Positions 44,910-51,877 of a stretch of DNA of 64,000 nt are shown in pieces. Where the stretch lies: assembly GCA_963735065.1 (NCBI GenBank), contig CAVTJL010000001.1, positions 1,984,001 through 2,048,000 on the forward strand, read 5' to 3'. Both the position numbers and the translations under genes were made by a program. The number at the start of each line of letters is the position of its first letter. Within the stretch, counting starts at the first letter, position 1. Below the pieces are notes generated by a model. The model was not told the DNA's origin. It made no database searches and saw nothing but the letters and a program-made list of their open reading frames with translations. Source of the DNA: CAVTJL01 sp963735065 (lineage in GTDB: Bacteria > Pseudomonadota > Alphaproteobacteria > Geminicoccales > Geminicoccaceae).

Positions 44910-46413
44910 TGGTGGCTCCGGTAGCTGGCTCGTGCGCCTCCGCGGAGGCGACGTCATGTCGGACGAGCTCGCTCGGCACGCCCAGCGTCCGGGCGAGCCA
45001 GCCGGTGGCGGCCCCAAGATCGATCATGCGCTGTGCCTCGGGCCCGAGCTTTGCGGCCGCATCGAGCCACATCATCGTGTTGCGAACGTCCTCTCGGGCC
45101 TGGGCGCGGGCGAGGGGGGAGCGGTAGTCGACGTCGACGAGGCGACCGTCGACGGTGATCGGGGGGATCTCTCCCCGTCGACGCAAAATGCCCATGGCCC
45201 GCAGCAGCAGGGGCGTCAGCAGCTCCGCCTGCAGTCGGCCATAGATCGCGCCGAGCAGGCGAGCGGCTTCGGCGCTTCGCTCGAGAATCTCCGTGGCCGT
45301 CATCCTGCCGTTCGTGACGGGTGCCAGTCGATCCACGAGCAGCGTGTGACGAATGCTGGCCCGCAGGTCGTTGAGCACGAGCTCGGAGACGTCGAACCTT
45401 CCGGGGGCCTGCAGCGGCGTGAGGCCGGCTGACCCTATCGCCTTTGGGATGATGCTGCCCGGCACGAGGCGGATGTTGGCCGGGTTGAGAACGCCGTCGT
45501 CGTCCGCGAGCCATATGCCCGTGACGGCGATCGAGGCATTCTTCAGGATGAGCTCGACGACCTTGTTGGCTGTCTTGATGTCGGGAAGGGCGGTCATCAC
45601 CGGCGACCGGCCATAAAGCTCACCGGCTCCCTTCACCCAGCGGAAGCTGATGTAGGGCGAGGTCTCGAACCACCCTTCGACGAGAGCCGCACCTACCGGA
45701 GGACCGTCGGGGCCGGCATCGGGAAGCAGGGCATCGTAGACGAAGCCTGTCTGCTCGCCCTGCACCGATTCGATGACCTCGAAGCAGCGGTCGGGCTGTT
45801 CGGCGCCCAGCTCGACGATGGCGGTCGGGATCGACGAGGGGCCGAACTGTTGGCAGAGAGCGCCCAGCGTGAGCTGGCTGCGACGGTAGAAGCGTCGGAT
45901 CTGCCCCCCGCCGTCGCCGTCGACGAACATCTCCGAAGCCGGCACGGCGGAGAACCGGAACGCCGACGGACCTCCGAGAGGCGCTTCCTGGAACGCCAAG
46001 GTGGCGGTGCCGATTGTGGCGAGGTCCAAGAAGCACTGGTGAATCTCTACCGTGAGGTTCGATCGGTCGAAGTGGCCCTGAAGCCGCTCCGATATGCGAT
46101 CGAGCTCCTCGGCGAAGGCGCCCCGCTCACCGGCAGGCACGTCCGGCCCCGGCCTGAGGCCGAACCATTCGGACCATGGGGGAAGCAGCTCAGCCAGCAG
46201 GCTTGCCGCAAGCTGATCGACGGCATCCGGAGCGGTGCTGTCGAAGAGGCGATCAGCCGCTCTCGATGCGGCTTGCTGCTCGACGCCCAGGCCCGCGGCC
46301 CGATGTGGGAGGGCGTAGGCGTAACAGTCGCGCCATAGCCCTTCCCAGGCCATACGCCGCGCCCGGGCACGGCCAAAGCCGCTCTTGATGACCTCGAGCC
46401 TGTCCGCTGACAT
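44899..46413 (-). CDS. Phage portal protein (head-tail connector)
   Basis: A 504-residue portal of the T7-like head-tail connector type. Recognisable blocks are FDSTAPDAVDQLAASLLAEL, PWSEWFGLRPG, RWVKGAGELYGRSPVMTALP and GRMTATEILERSAEAARLLG. It would form the 12-subunit ring through which DNA is packaged and ejected. The start ATG 46413 follows AAGGAG. Full length for the family. A promoter-like sequence and three ATATAG repeats lie just upstream. Confidence 0.9.
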   Translation of the reverse strand: MSADRLEVIKSGFGRARARRMAWEGLWRDCYAYALPHRAAGLGVEQQAASRAADRLFDSTAPDAVDQLAASLLAELLPPWSEWFGLRPGPDVPAGERGAFAEELDRISERLQGHFDRSNLTVEIHQCFLDLATIGTATLAFQEAPLGGPSAFRFSAVPASEMFVDGDGGGQIRRFYRRSQLTLGALCQQFGPSSIPTAIVELGAEQPDRCFEVIESVQGEQTGFVYDALLPDAGPDGPPVGAALVEGWFETSPYISFRWVKGAGELYGRSPVMTALPDIKTANKVVELILKNASIAVTGIWLADDDGVLNPANIRLVPGSIIPKAIGSAGLTPLQAPGRFDVSELVLNDLRASIRHTLLVDRLAPVTNGRMTATEILERSAEAARLLGAIYGRLQAELLTPLLLRAMGILRRRGEIPPITVDGRLVDVDYRSPLARAQAREDVRNTMMWLDAAAKLGPEAQRMIDLGAATGWLARTLGVPSELVRHDVASAEAHEPATGATSGT

Positions 46414-46451
46414 CGTTGCTCCTTGCCGGGGGTAGATAGGCGCTGACAAGG

Positions 46452-46480
46452 AAGATATAGCGATATAGGAATATAGTCAA
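46452..46480 (-). promoter_or_regulatory. Candidate promoter for the portal gene and downstream cassette
   Basis: On the minus strand TTGACT (46480-46475) is followed 17 bp later by TATCTT, or 15 bp later by TATATC, just upstream of the portal gene. The stretch is AT-rich in an otherwise GC-rich region, which makes a real promoter plausible. Confidence 0.5.
46455..46476. repeat. Three ATATAG repeats with 8-bp period
   Basis: ATATAG occurs at 46455, 46463 and 46471, exactly 8 bp apart, in the 63-bp gap between the portal gene and the next upstream gene. The repeats overlap the candidate promoter and could reflect a protein-binding site or chance in an AT-rich spot. Confidence 0.6.
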
Positions 46481-46896
46481 TACACTTTTGGAGGCCTTGC
46501 TACCTCTACGAAGGGTGGGAAGGTGCGAGCGGGATCCGTCAGCCGTACGAAGAGCTGACGAGGCGTCCAGACGCTCGGCGCGTCGATCCCGAGGAGGCGC
46601 TTGACGGATTCAACGCAGGTCATCGGTCGCGGGCGCCAGGAGCGACGCCCTGTCTCGTGGCGAGCGAAGCCGATAATCGCGCCGCGACCCTGCGCGCCGT
46701 AGCACTGAGCGAGGACATCAATCGGTAGGGATGGTATGATGTCTAGGGATGTGCAGGTCTTCAGCGGATCGACGAGCAGCCATCCTCCAGGAACCCCAAG
46801 AAGGCAAAAGCAATGTCTGTATCCCGGCGAGAGCAATCGCATCATCCCCCGGCTGGGCCGATGCTCGAAGACGACGAGGGCTGGGCGTTCGTGCAT
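46477..46896 (-). CDS. Small papain-fold-like (permuted NlpC/P60-type) phage protein
   Basis: A 139-residue protein with the residue order H28 (GYRHCF), D43 (LVDPL) and C94 (MTCVESVKRLLG). A histidine ahead of the cysteine is the order found in circularly permuted papain-like (NlpC/P60-related) amidases and peptidases. The LLSPGYRHCFCLLGVPGGWL and WTPRQLFVRLTD blocks recall proteins seen in other alphaproteobacterial phage clusters. It may cut peptidoglycan during DNA entry or exit. The enzyme assignment is inference from spacing. It is the first gene of the cassette. Confidence 0.55.
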   Translation of the reverse strand: MHERPALVVFEHRPSRGMMRLLSPGYRHCFCLLGVPGGWLLVDPLKTCTSLDIIPSLPIDVLAQCYGAQGRGAIIGFARHETGRRSWRPRPMTCVESVKRLLGIDAPSVWTPRQLFVRLTDPARTFPPFVEVARPPKVY

Positions 46897-46953
46897 TTCT
46901 ACGCAGACAGCTAGCCAGGAGTTCGTTCTCCATAGATCGGAATAAATGACTAG

Positions 46954-46974
46954 TGACAGGACCGTGTCCTGTCA
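46954..46974. promoter_or_regulatory. Perfect 9-3-9 palindrome, candidate regulator operator
   Basis: TGACAGGAC and its exact inverse GTCCTGTCA are separated by 3 bp, in the divergent gap between the papain-like gene and the S24-like regulator. Its size and place fit a dimeric repressor operator controlling the cassette and the regulator itself. Binding is inferred. Confidence 0.55.
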
Positions 46975-47026
46975 AGAGACTAGGTGAGCCGCGCCTGAGG
47001 GCGCCAGAAATCGGAGCCGGGTCCTA

Positions 47027-47668
47027 ATGCTGACGCACAAGCAGGTGTGGGAGGGGATCGACCAGCTCGCCGCACGCAATCATCTATCGGCCTCAGGGCT
47101 CGCCAAGCGCTCGGGTCTGGACCCCACGACCTTCAACAAGAGCAAGCGGACCACGAAGCAGGGCAAGGCGAGGTGGCCGAGCACCGAGAGCATCTCGAAG
47201 ATTCTCGACGCCACCTCCACCTCCATGCGCGATTTTGTCGAGCTGATGCACGCTGCAGATGGGCGCGGTGCACGCTCTGTCTCGCAGAGGCTGAAATGTA
47301 TCCGGCTGGCGGATCTGGAGCAGGGCGCTGGCGTCGACACCAGTGGGTTTCCTGGCGAGGGGCCCTGGGAAGAGATCGATTTTCCCCTGATCGAGGACGA
47401 CCACGCCTATGTCGTCGAGCTGGACCGCGACTTGGCGCCGCCGATCTATCGGAGCGGGGATCTCGTCGTGGTGTCTCCTAGCAGTAGCGTGCGTCGGGGG
47501 GACCGGGTGCTGGCGCGGCGGAAGGATGGCGAGCTGACCCTCGGGCTGCTTGTCCGGCGTACTGCGCAGCGGATCGTGCTGGAGGACGTGGGGGCCGATC
47601 AGCGCGAGCGATCGATCGAGGCGGCCGAGCTTGCTTGGCTTGCGCGCGTCGTCTGGCTCAGTCAGTAG
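47027..47668 (+). CDS. XRE/S24-like transcriptional regulator without protease residues
   Basis: A 213-residue regulator. The N-terminal helix-turn-helix includes LSASGLAKRSGLDPTTFNKS, and the C-terminal LexA/S24-like domain is recognised by PPIYRSGDLVVVSPSSSVRR and GDRVLARRKDGE. In active S24 proteins a serine comes just before the Y-R-x-G-D part (G-D-S-M-x-P) and a lysine follows GE. Here these places hold Leu (RDLAPPIYR) and Gly (LTLGLL), so self-cleavage is unlikely. Close relatives are common chromosomal genes in alphaproteobacteria, so it may not be phage-derived. It diverges from the phage-like cassette across a palindrome. Confidence 0.8.
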   Translation: MLTHKQVWEGIDQLAARNHLSASGLAKRSGLDPTTFNKSKRTTKQGKARWPSTESISKILDATSTSMRDFVELMHAADGRGARSVSQRLKCIRLADLEQGAGVDTSGFPGEGPWEEIDFPLIEDDHAYVVELDRDLAPPIYRSGDLVVVSPSSSVRRGDRVLARRKDGELTLGLLVRRTAQRIVLEDVGADQRERSIEAAELAWLARVVWLSQ

Positions 47669-47678
47669 GCCAAGAAAA

Positions 47679-47701
47679 GGGCCGCCACAGTGTGGCGGCC
47701 C
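47679..47701 (-). terminator. Rho-independent terminator for the minus strand
   Basis: A 10-bp perfect stem (GGGCCGCCAC with GTGGCGGCCC, loop of 3) read on the minus strand is followed by TTTTCTT. It lies downstream of the zincin-like gene (47909-48436) and just after the regulator gene on the other strand, where the hairpin may also slow transcription. Confidence 0.7.
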
Positions 47702-47908
47702 AATCGTCAGGGAGGCATCACAACGTCAGGGAGGACAAGCCCCCCACCGACCGATCGCCGGCGAACCGTCGAGGGTCCGGTGGGTGGGTGAACGCCATCC
47801 TAGGACGAAGTGATTGATCAAAGGTTAACGGGCCCGATGCGAAAACCGCGGCCCAGAGGGGATGACACGCTCGGCACCAACCGATCGTCATGCCCGGCCA
47901 AGCGGGGC

Positions 47909-48436
47909 TCAGCTTGAGCGCCGTGCGCCCCGCTGCTCCGGGCGGGCATAGCGGATGCGGGCCGCGTCCAAAGAGGCGGTGAGCTCTTGCCGGTCCAAGC
48001 CCATGAAGCGCTCCAGCAGCGCGACGTAGGTCGCGACGAACTGGGGGCCGTGCCGGTCGTGGGCCAGCCCGTGGGCGCACTCGTGCAGCACGATGGGGCG
48101 GCGGCGAGCCCATTTGGGAAGCTTGATCGTCTCGCGCGATCCGGCCGCATGGCGCCGGCCGCGCCCGTCAGCCACCTCCGGCGGTCGCCAGCCCGGTTGC
48201 TTGAGCGCCTCCGGCTCGGCCCACCGAAACACCGTGTCCACCAGCGCCCGACACTCAGCCAAGCTCAGGAAACGTTGATCGCGGACAAGGACATGCTCGT
48301 CCTCCCACCGATAGACCTTGGCACGCTGGAAATCCCGGGCGGCCGGCTGCGAGCCTGCCTTGATCGCGATGGCTCGAGCGCTCGGCCGAGCCCGCAGACG
48401 TCGTGCTCCCGGCAGGAAGAAGAAGAGATCGATCAC
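47909..48436 (-). CDS. Putative metallohydrolase (zincin-like, TIGR04338-related)
   Basis: A 175-residue protein with the zincin motif HECAHGLAHDRHGPQF and an N-terminal block FQRAKVYRWEDEHVL that matches the putative metallohydrolase family TIGR04338. The HExxH with a later histidine suggests a zinc site; no substrate is known. The GTG at 48436 is the likely start. The gene is isolated and followed at a distance by a good terminator. Confidence 0.72.
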   Translation of the reverse strand: MIDLFFFLPGARRLRARPSARAIAIKAGSQPAARDFQRAKVYRWEDEHVLVRDQRFLSLAECRALVDTVFRWAEPEALKQPGWRPPEVADGRGRRHAAGSRETIKLPKWARRRPIVLHECAHGLAHDRHGPQFVATYVALLERFMGLDRQELTASLDAARIRYARPEQRGARRSS

Positions 48437-48573
48437 CGGTCTCCCGTGCCTATCCCGCCATGGTGGACAGCCTCAGGGTCGCGTCCCATCATGTTCGGGT
48501 AGCGATGCTGGCGCGTCGGACGGCAGAGCCTCTATAATCAGGCCTCGGCGAACATGTCACCAAATAGGGGCGT

Positions 48574-49575
48574 ATGCACGTAACTGGCGACCCGAAAGGC
48601 TACTACCGCATTCTTGCGGTGCCGCGGAACGCATCCCCGGAAGCGATACGGGCCGCCTTTCGCGAGCGGGCGAAGCTCTTCCATCCGGACCACGGTGGGG
48701 AGATGGCGGATGACCGCCGCTTCCGGCTGTTGCGCGAGGCCTACGAGGTTCTTCGCGATCCTCAGCGCCGCCTGCAGTACGATGCCGATGGCCTGAGGCC
48801 GCCGCCCCGATCCAGCGCCACGCCGCCAAGGCAGCCCAAGGCCGCGCGGCCCGGCCGATCGTATGACTTCCAGCGCGGGCGCAGCCATATGCGTCCGGTG
48901 GTGAGGCCTTGGCGTATTCGGCTCAGTGCCAGCACCTTGTTGATGTCGGCGCTTGGGGCCGTGCTGGTTGTCGTGATGGCTCTTTGGTGGTCGACGGTGC
49001 GACAGCTGGAGCTGCGCAACATTCAGGTCTCGCAGCTTTCCTATCGGCTGAGCGAAGCGGGAAGAGCCGACGCTCAAAGCAGGGTCCGCGATGACGCCGT
49101 GGCGGCTCGCGGCCTCGATCAGGCCGCGAGCTCGGACAAGATCGGCGAGCTTGACGATCTCTACTCGACCTACATCGATTTCGCGGCCGGGCAGACCCAG
49201 CTCGACGATCGTCTTGAGGGCCTGCTGCGGCAGGCGATCACGACGCTGGCACCGGCCATAAAGAGGATCCCGGAAGATCGCCAGTGGGTCATCCAGGTGG
49301 ATGGGCACGCGGTGCGGTCTGTCTCCCCGCGAGGTGTTGAGGCAGCCGCTTGGGAGAGCGTGCTGCTTCGCATAGGGGCGGTCGTCAATTATCTCGCTCA
49401 GGCGGGCTTGCCGCCGCAGCGCCTCGCGAGCCGCTTCGAGGCCGGCCCCCAGGACACCGATCCCAGTCTCAAGGACGGTCGGGTAGTTCGCGTGAGACTT
49501 CGTTGTTGCGTCGTGCCGATGGGCGGGCAGCAGGACAGCATCACCGACCGCGCGCCCCCGGATCCATCTCGTTAG
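48574..49575 (+). CDS. J-domain / transmembrane / OmpA-like fusion protein
   Basis: A 333-residue protein with an unusual layout. Residues 9-70 are a J domain with the HPD motif at 37-39 (LFHPDHGG). A proline- and arginine-rich linker follows, then one membrane helix at about 119-140 (ASTLLMSALGAVLVVVMALW), a helical stretch to about 195, and a C-terminal region (about 200-312) that follows the OmpA/MotB peptidoglycan-binding pattern: YIDFAAGQTQLDD, WVIQVDGHAV, VVNYLAQAGLPPQRLASRFEAG, DGRVVRVRL. If so it would anchor a cytoplasmic Hsp70 cochaperone site to the cell wall. The J domain is certain; the OmpA-like part is a pattern match by eye. Confidence 0.72.
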   Translation: MHVTGDPKGYYRILAVPRNASPEAIRAAFRERAKLFHPDHGGEMADDRRFRLLREAYEVLRDPQRRLQYDADGLRPPPRSSATPPRQPKAARPGRSYDFQRGRSHMRPVVRPWRIRLSASTLLMSALGAVLVVVMALWWSTVRQLELRNIQVSQLSYRLSEAGRADAQSRVRDDAVAARGLDQAASSDKIGELDDLYSTYIDFAAGQTQLDDRLEGLLRQAITTLAPAIKRIPEDRQWVIQVDGHAVRSVSPRGVEAAAWESVLLRIGAVVNYLAQAGLPPQRLASRFEAGPQDTDPSLKDGRVVRVRLRCCVVPMGGQQDSITDRAPPDPSR

Positions 49576-49665
49576 GCGGAGCGACTAGGGCTGTTTGGAG
49601 CCCTCGAGCATCGAGCGGGCGCTCAGCGATGGGCGCGCCGATCGGGTCTGGCGAGGCCTCTATCC

Positions 49666-50118
49666 TCAGATGGCGAAATCCTGGACGCCTTCGGTGGGCG
49701 CGCCCAGACCCTCTCGTTCGGCGCTCTGCCTGAGATCCTCGATGGAGACTGCGTCGAGCCTCTCCATCAGCTCACGCTCGATGCCGGCCCAGAATGGCAC
49801 CATGATCTTTGAGCCGAGCGGGCTCTGGGACGCGGCGGCCAGCTCCTCGCCTTCGGCGTCGCCGGTGACGACGCGCAGGATATCCCCGACCGAGATGCGC
49901 CGCTGCTCTCTCGCGAGACGATAGCCCCCGCGCGGGCCGCGCACGCCCTTCAGGATGCCGGCGCGAACCAGCTGTTGCATCACCTGCTCGAGGTAGCGGC
50001 GCGGGAGGTCGAGCCTGCCTGCGATGTCCATGCTCTGCACGGGCTCGGGTCCCGGGTGGCAGGCGATGTCGAGGACGGCCTCGACGGCCAAAGCGGCCTT
50101 TTTCGTGGGCCTGAGCAT
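49666..50118 (-). CDS. Rrf2 family transcriptional regulator
   Basis: A 150-residue Rrf2-type winged-helix regulator. The N-terminal AALAVEAVLDIACHPG, the MDIAGRLDLPRRYLEQVMQQ helix-turn-helix and the GVRGPRGGYRLAREQRRISV wing are typical. It has only one cysteine (C20) and lacks the three C-terminal cysteines that bind an Fe-S cluster in IscR or NsrR, so it should sense something else. Its ATG overlaps the dut stop by 1 bp, so it is probably cotranscribed with coaBC and dut. Confidence 0.9.
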   Translation of the reverse strand: MLRPTKKAALAVEAVLDIACHPGPEPVQSMDIAGRLDLPRRYLEQVMQQLVRAGILKGVRGPRGGYRLAREQRRISVGDILRVVTGDAEGEELAAASQSPLGSKIMVPFWAGIERELMERLDAVSIEDLRQSAEREGLGAPTEGVQDFAI

Positions 50119-50606
50119 CAGAGATCACCTCTCGAGGTGCTGGCGAGGCCGATGCCGGTGGAGCCGAAGCCACCTTCGCCGCGACTGGTGTCGAGGGCGG
50201 CCACCTCACTCGGAAGCCACGCCATTTTGGCGACCGGCGCCACGACCAGCTGCGCAATCCGGTCGCCCCGACGAATGGGCCAGTCAGCGTCGCCGAGATT
50301 GACAAGGATGACCGCGATCTCCCCCCGATAGTCGGAATCGATCGTTCCGGGGCTGTTCAGGACCGTGATGCCGTGCCGAAGCGCCAGGCCGGAGCGAGGG
50401 CGGACCTGCCCCTCGAATCCTTCGGGCAAGGCGATGCGAATGCCCGTCGGTATGAGCGCCCGCTGCAGGGGCCGCAACAGAATGGGCGCGTCCGTCGGAA
50501 CGGCGGCCTGAAGATCGACCCCTGCCGAGCGCGGCGTAGCGTAGGCCGGCAGCGGAAGCCCCGCCGCGTGAGGCAACAGCTCGATGGCGATCTCGACTGG
50601 GTTCAC
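50118..50606 (-). CDS. dut: Deoxyuridine 5'-triphosphate nucleotidohydrolase (dUTPase)
   Basis: A 162-residue trimeric dUTPase that hydrolyses dUTP to dUMP. All motifs are visible: TPRSAGVDL (1), VRPRSGLALRHG (2), VLNSPGTIDSDYRGEI (3), RGDRIAQLVVAPV (4) and the C-terminal RGEGGFGSTG (5). The GTG start at 50606 overlaps the coaBC stop by 4 bp (GTGA); a longer reading upstream lies inside coaBC and is unlike the family. Confidence 0.95.
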   Translation of the reverse strand: MNPVEIAIELLPHAAGLPLPAYATPRSAGVDLQAAVPTDAPILLRPLQRALIPTGIRIALPEGFEGQVRPRSGLALRHGITVLNSPGTIDSDYRGEIAVILVNLGDADWPIRRGDRIAQLVVAPVAKMAWLPSEVAALDTSRGEGGFGSTGIGLASTSRGDL

Positions 50607-51853
50607 GACAGCTCCTGTGCCCGCAGCTCCGCGACAATCTCGGCGACCAGCCGGTCTGCCACCTCGCGCTTGGCGAGGGTAGGCCAAGCCTCGTGCCGGC
50701 CGTCCTTGCGCATCAGCGTGATCCGGTTCTCGGTCCCGCCGAAGACCGTGCTCCCAAGCCCCACGTCGTTCGCCAATATCCAGTCGCAGCCCTTGCGCTT
50801 CAGCTTGGCGGCGGCCTGCCGCTCGAGATCGCCCGTCTCGGCGGCGAAGCCGATGACCAGCCGCGGACGTTGCTCGGCTCGCGTGGCCAGCGTCCTCAGG
50901 ATGTCCGGGTTCTCCACCAGCCGGATGGTCGGCGGGGTGCCCCCCTCCTGCTTCTTTATCTTCTGCTCGCCCGCCTCCTCGGGACGCCAGTCAGCGACAG
51001 CTGCGGCACAGACCGCGAGGTCCACCGGGAGAGCCGCGAGGCAGGCCGTCAGCATCTCGCGGGCTGAGACCACCCGAACGACCGTCGTGCTTACCGGGTC
51101 GGGCTCCTGCACCGGGCCGGTTACAAGCGTGACGTGCGCCCCGGCCCGCGCCAGCGCCTCGGCGATCGCGTGGCCCTGTCGTCCGGAGGAGCGGTTGGCG
51201 ATGTAGCGCACGGGATCCAGGGCCTCGTGTGTCGGGCCGCTCGTCACCAGAGCACGGAGCCCGCTCAGGGGAGCTGGCCTGGGAGCGAAAAACTCGTCGA
51301 TGGCGGCCAGGATCGCCGCAGGCTCGGCCATCCGGCCGGATCCTACCTCGCCGCAGGCCATATCGCCGGATGTCGGGTCGACGAGCCGAACGCCATCGGC
51401 ACGAATCCGCTCGAGATTCCGCTGCGTTGCCGGATGGGACCACATCTGGGGGTTCATCGCAGGGGCGATGAGAACCGGCTTGTCGGTGGCCAGGAGGATC
51501 GCCGAAGCCAGGTCATCGGCATGCCCATGGGCCATTTTGGCCATGAGGTCGGCCGTTGCGGGCGCCACCACGACCAGGTCTGCCTCCCTCGACAGGCGGA
51601 TGTGCCCCATCTCGGCCTCGTCCGTGAGCGAGAAGAGCTCATCGAACACCTTGTCGCCGTTCAAGCTCGCGACGGACAGAGGGGTCACGAACTGCTCCGC
51701 CGCTCGCGTCATCACGCAGCGAAACACGTAGCCTCGCTCGCGACCGCGCCGGATCAGTTCCAGGCACTTATAGGCGGCGATACCGCCGCCTATGACGAGG
51801 AGAAGCCGCCGCTCGGCGGCCGGCGGGTGATCGGCAACCGTTGTCGCAACCAT
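50603..51853 (-). CDS. coaBC: Bifunctional phosphopantothenoylcysteine decarboxylase / phosphopantothenate-cysteine ligase
   Basis: A 416-residue coenzyme A biosynthesis enzyme. The N-terminal CoaC flavoprotein domain has LLVIGGGIAAYKCLELIRR, PAMNPQMW and the active-site TSGDMACGEVGSGRM. The CoaB domain follows from about residue 200 (LVTSGPTHEALDPVRYIANR, CAAAVADWRP, KIKK). Both parts are complete. It is followed by dut and rrf2 with overlaps, and lies 24 bp after ubiB. Confidence 0.96.
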   Translation of the reverse strand: MVATTVADHPPAAERRLLLVIGGGIAAYKCLELIRRGRERGYVFRCVMTRAAEQFVTPLSVASLNGDKVFDELFSLTDEAEMGHIRLSREADLVVVAPATADLMAKMAHGHADDLASAILLATDKPVLIAPAMNPQMWSHPATQRNLERIRADGVRLVDPTSGDMACGEVGSGRMAEPAAILAAIDEFFAPRPAPLSGLRALVTSGPTHEALDPVRYIANRSSGRQGHAIAEALARAGAHVTLVTGPVQEPDPVSTTVVRVVSAREMLTACLAALPVDLAVCAAAVADWRPEEAGEQKIKKQEGGTPPTIRLVENPDILRTLATRAEQRPRLVIGFAAETGDLERQAAAKLKRKGCDWILANDVGLGSTVFGGTENRITLMRKDGRHEAWPTLAKREVADRLVAEIVAELRAQELS

Positions 51854-51877
51854 CCACGCACCAAGGTTGGAATTTCA

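Noticed and set aside
47705..47735. Short direct repeat CGTCAGGGAGG, two copies
   Set aside because: Only two short copies between a terminator and intergenic sequence; probably chance, and not a CRISPR or attachment site.
37507..48600. Attachment-site duplicate of the tRNA-Ser 3' end
   Set aside because: No copy of the T-arm/acceptor sequence was found on the far side of the phage-like cassette.
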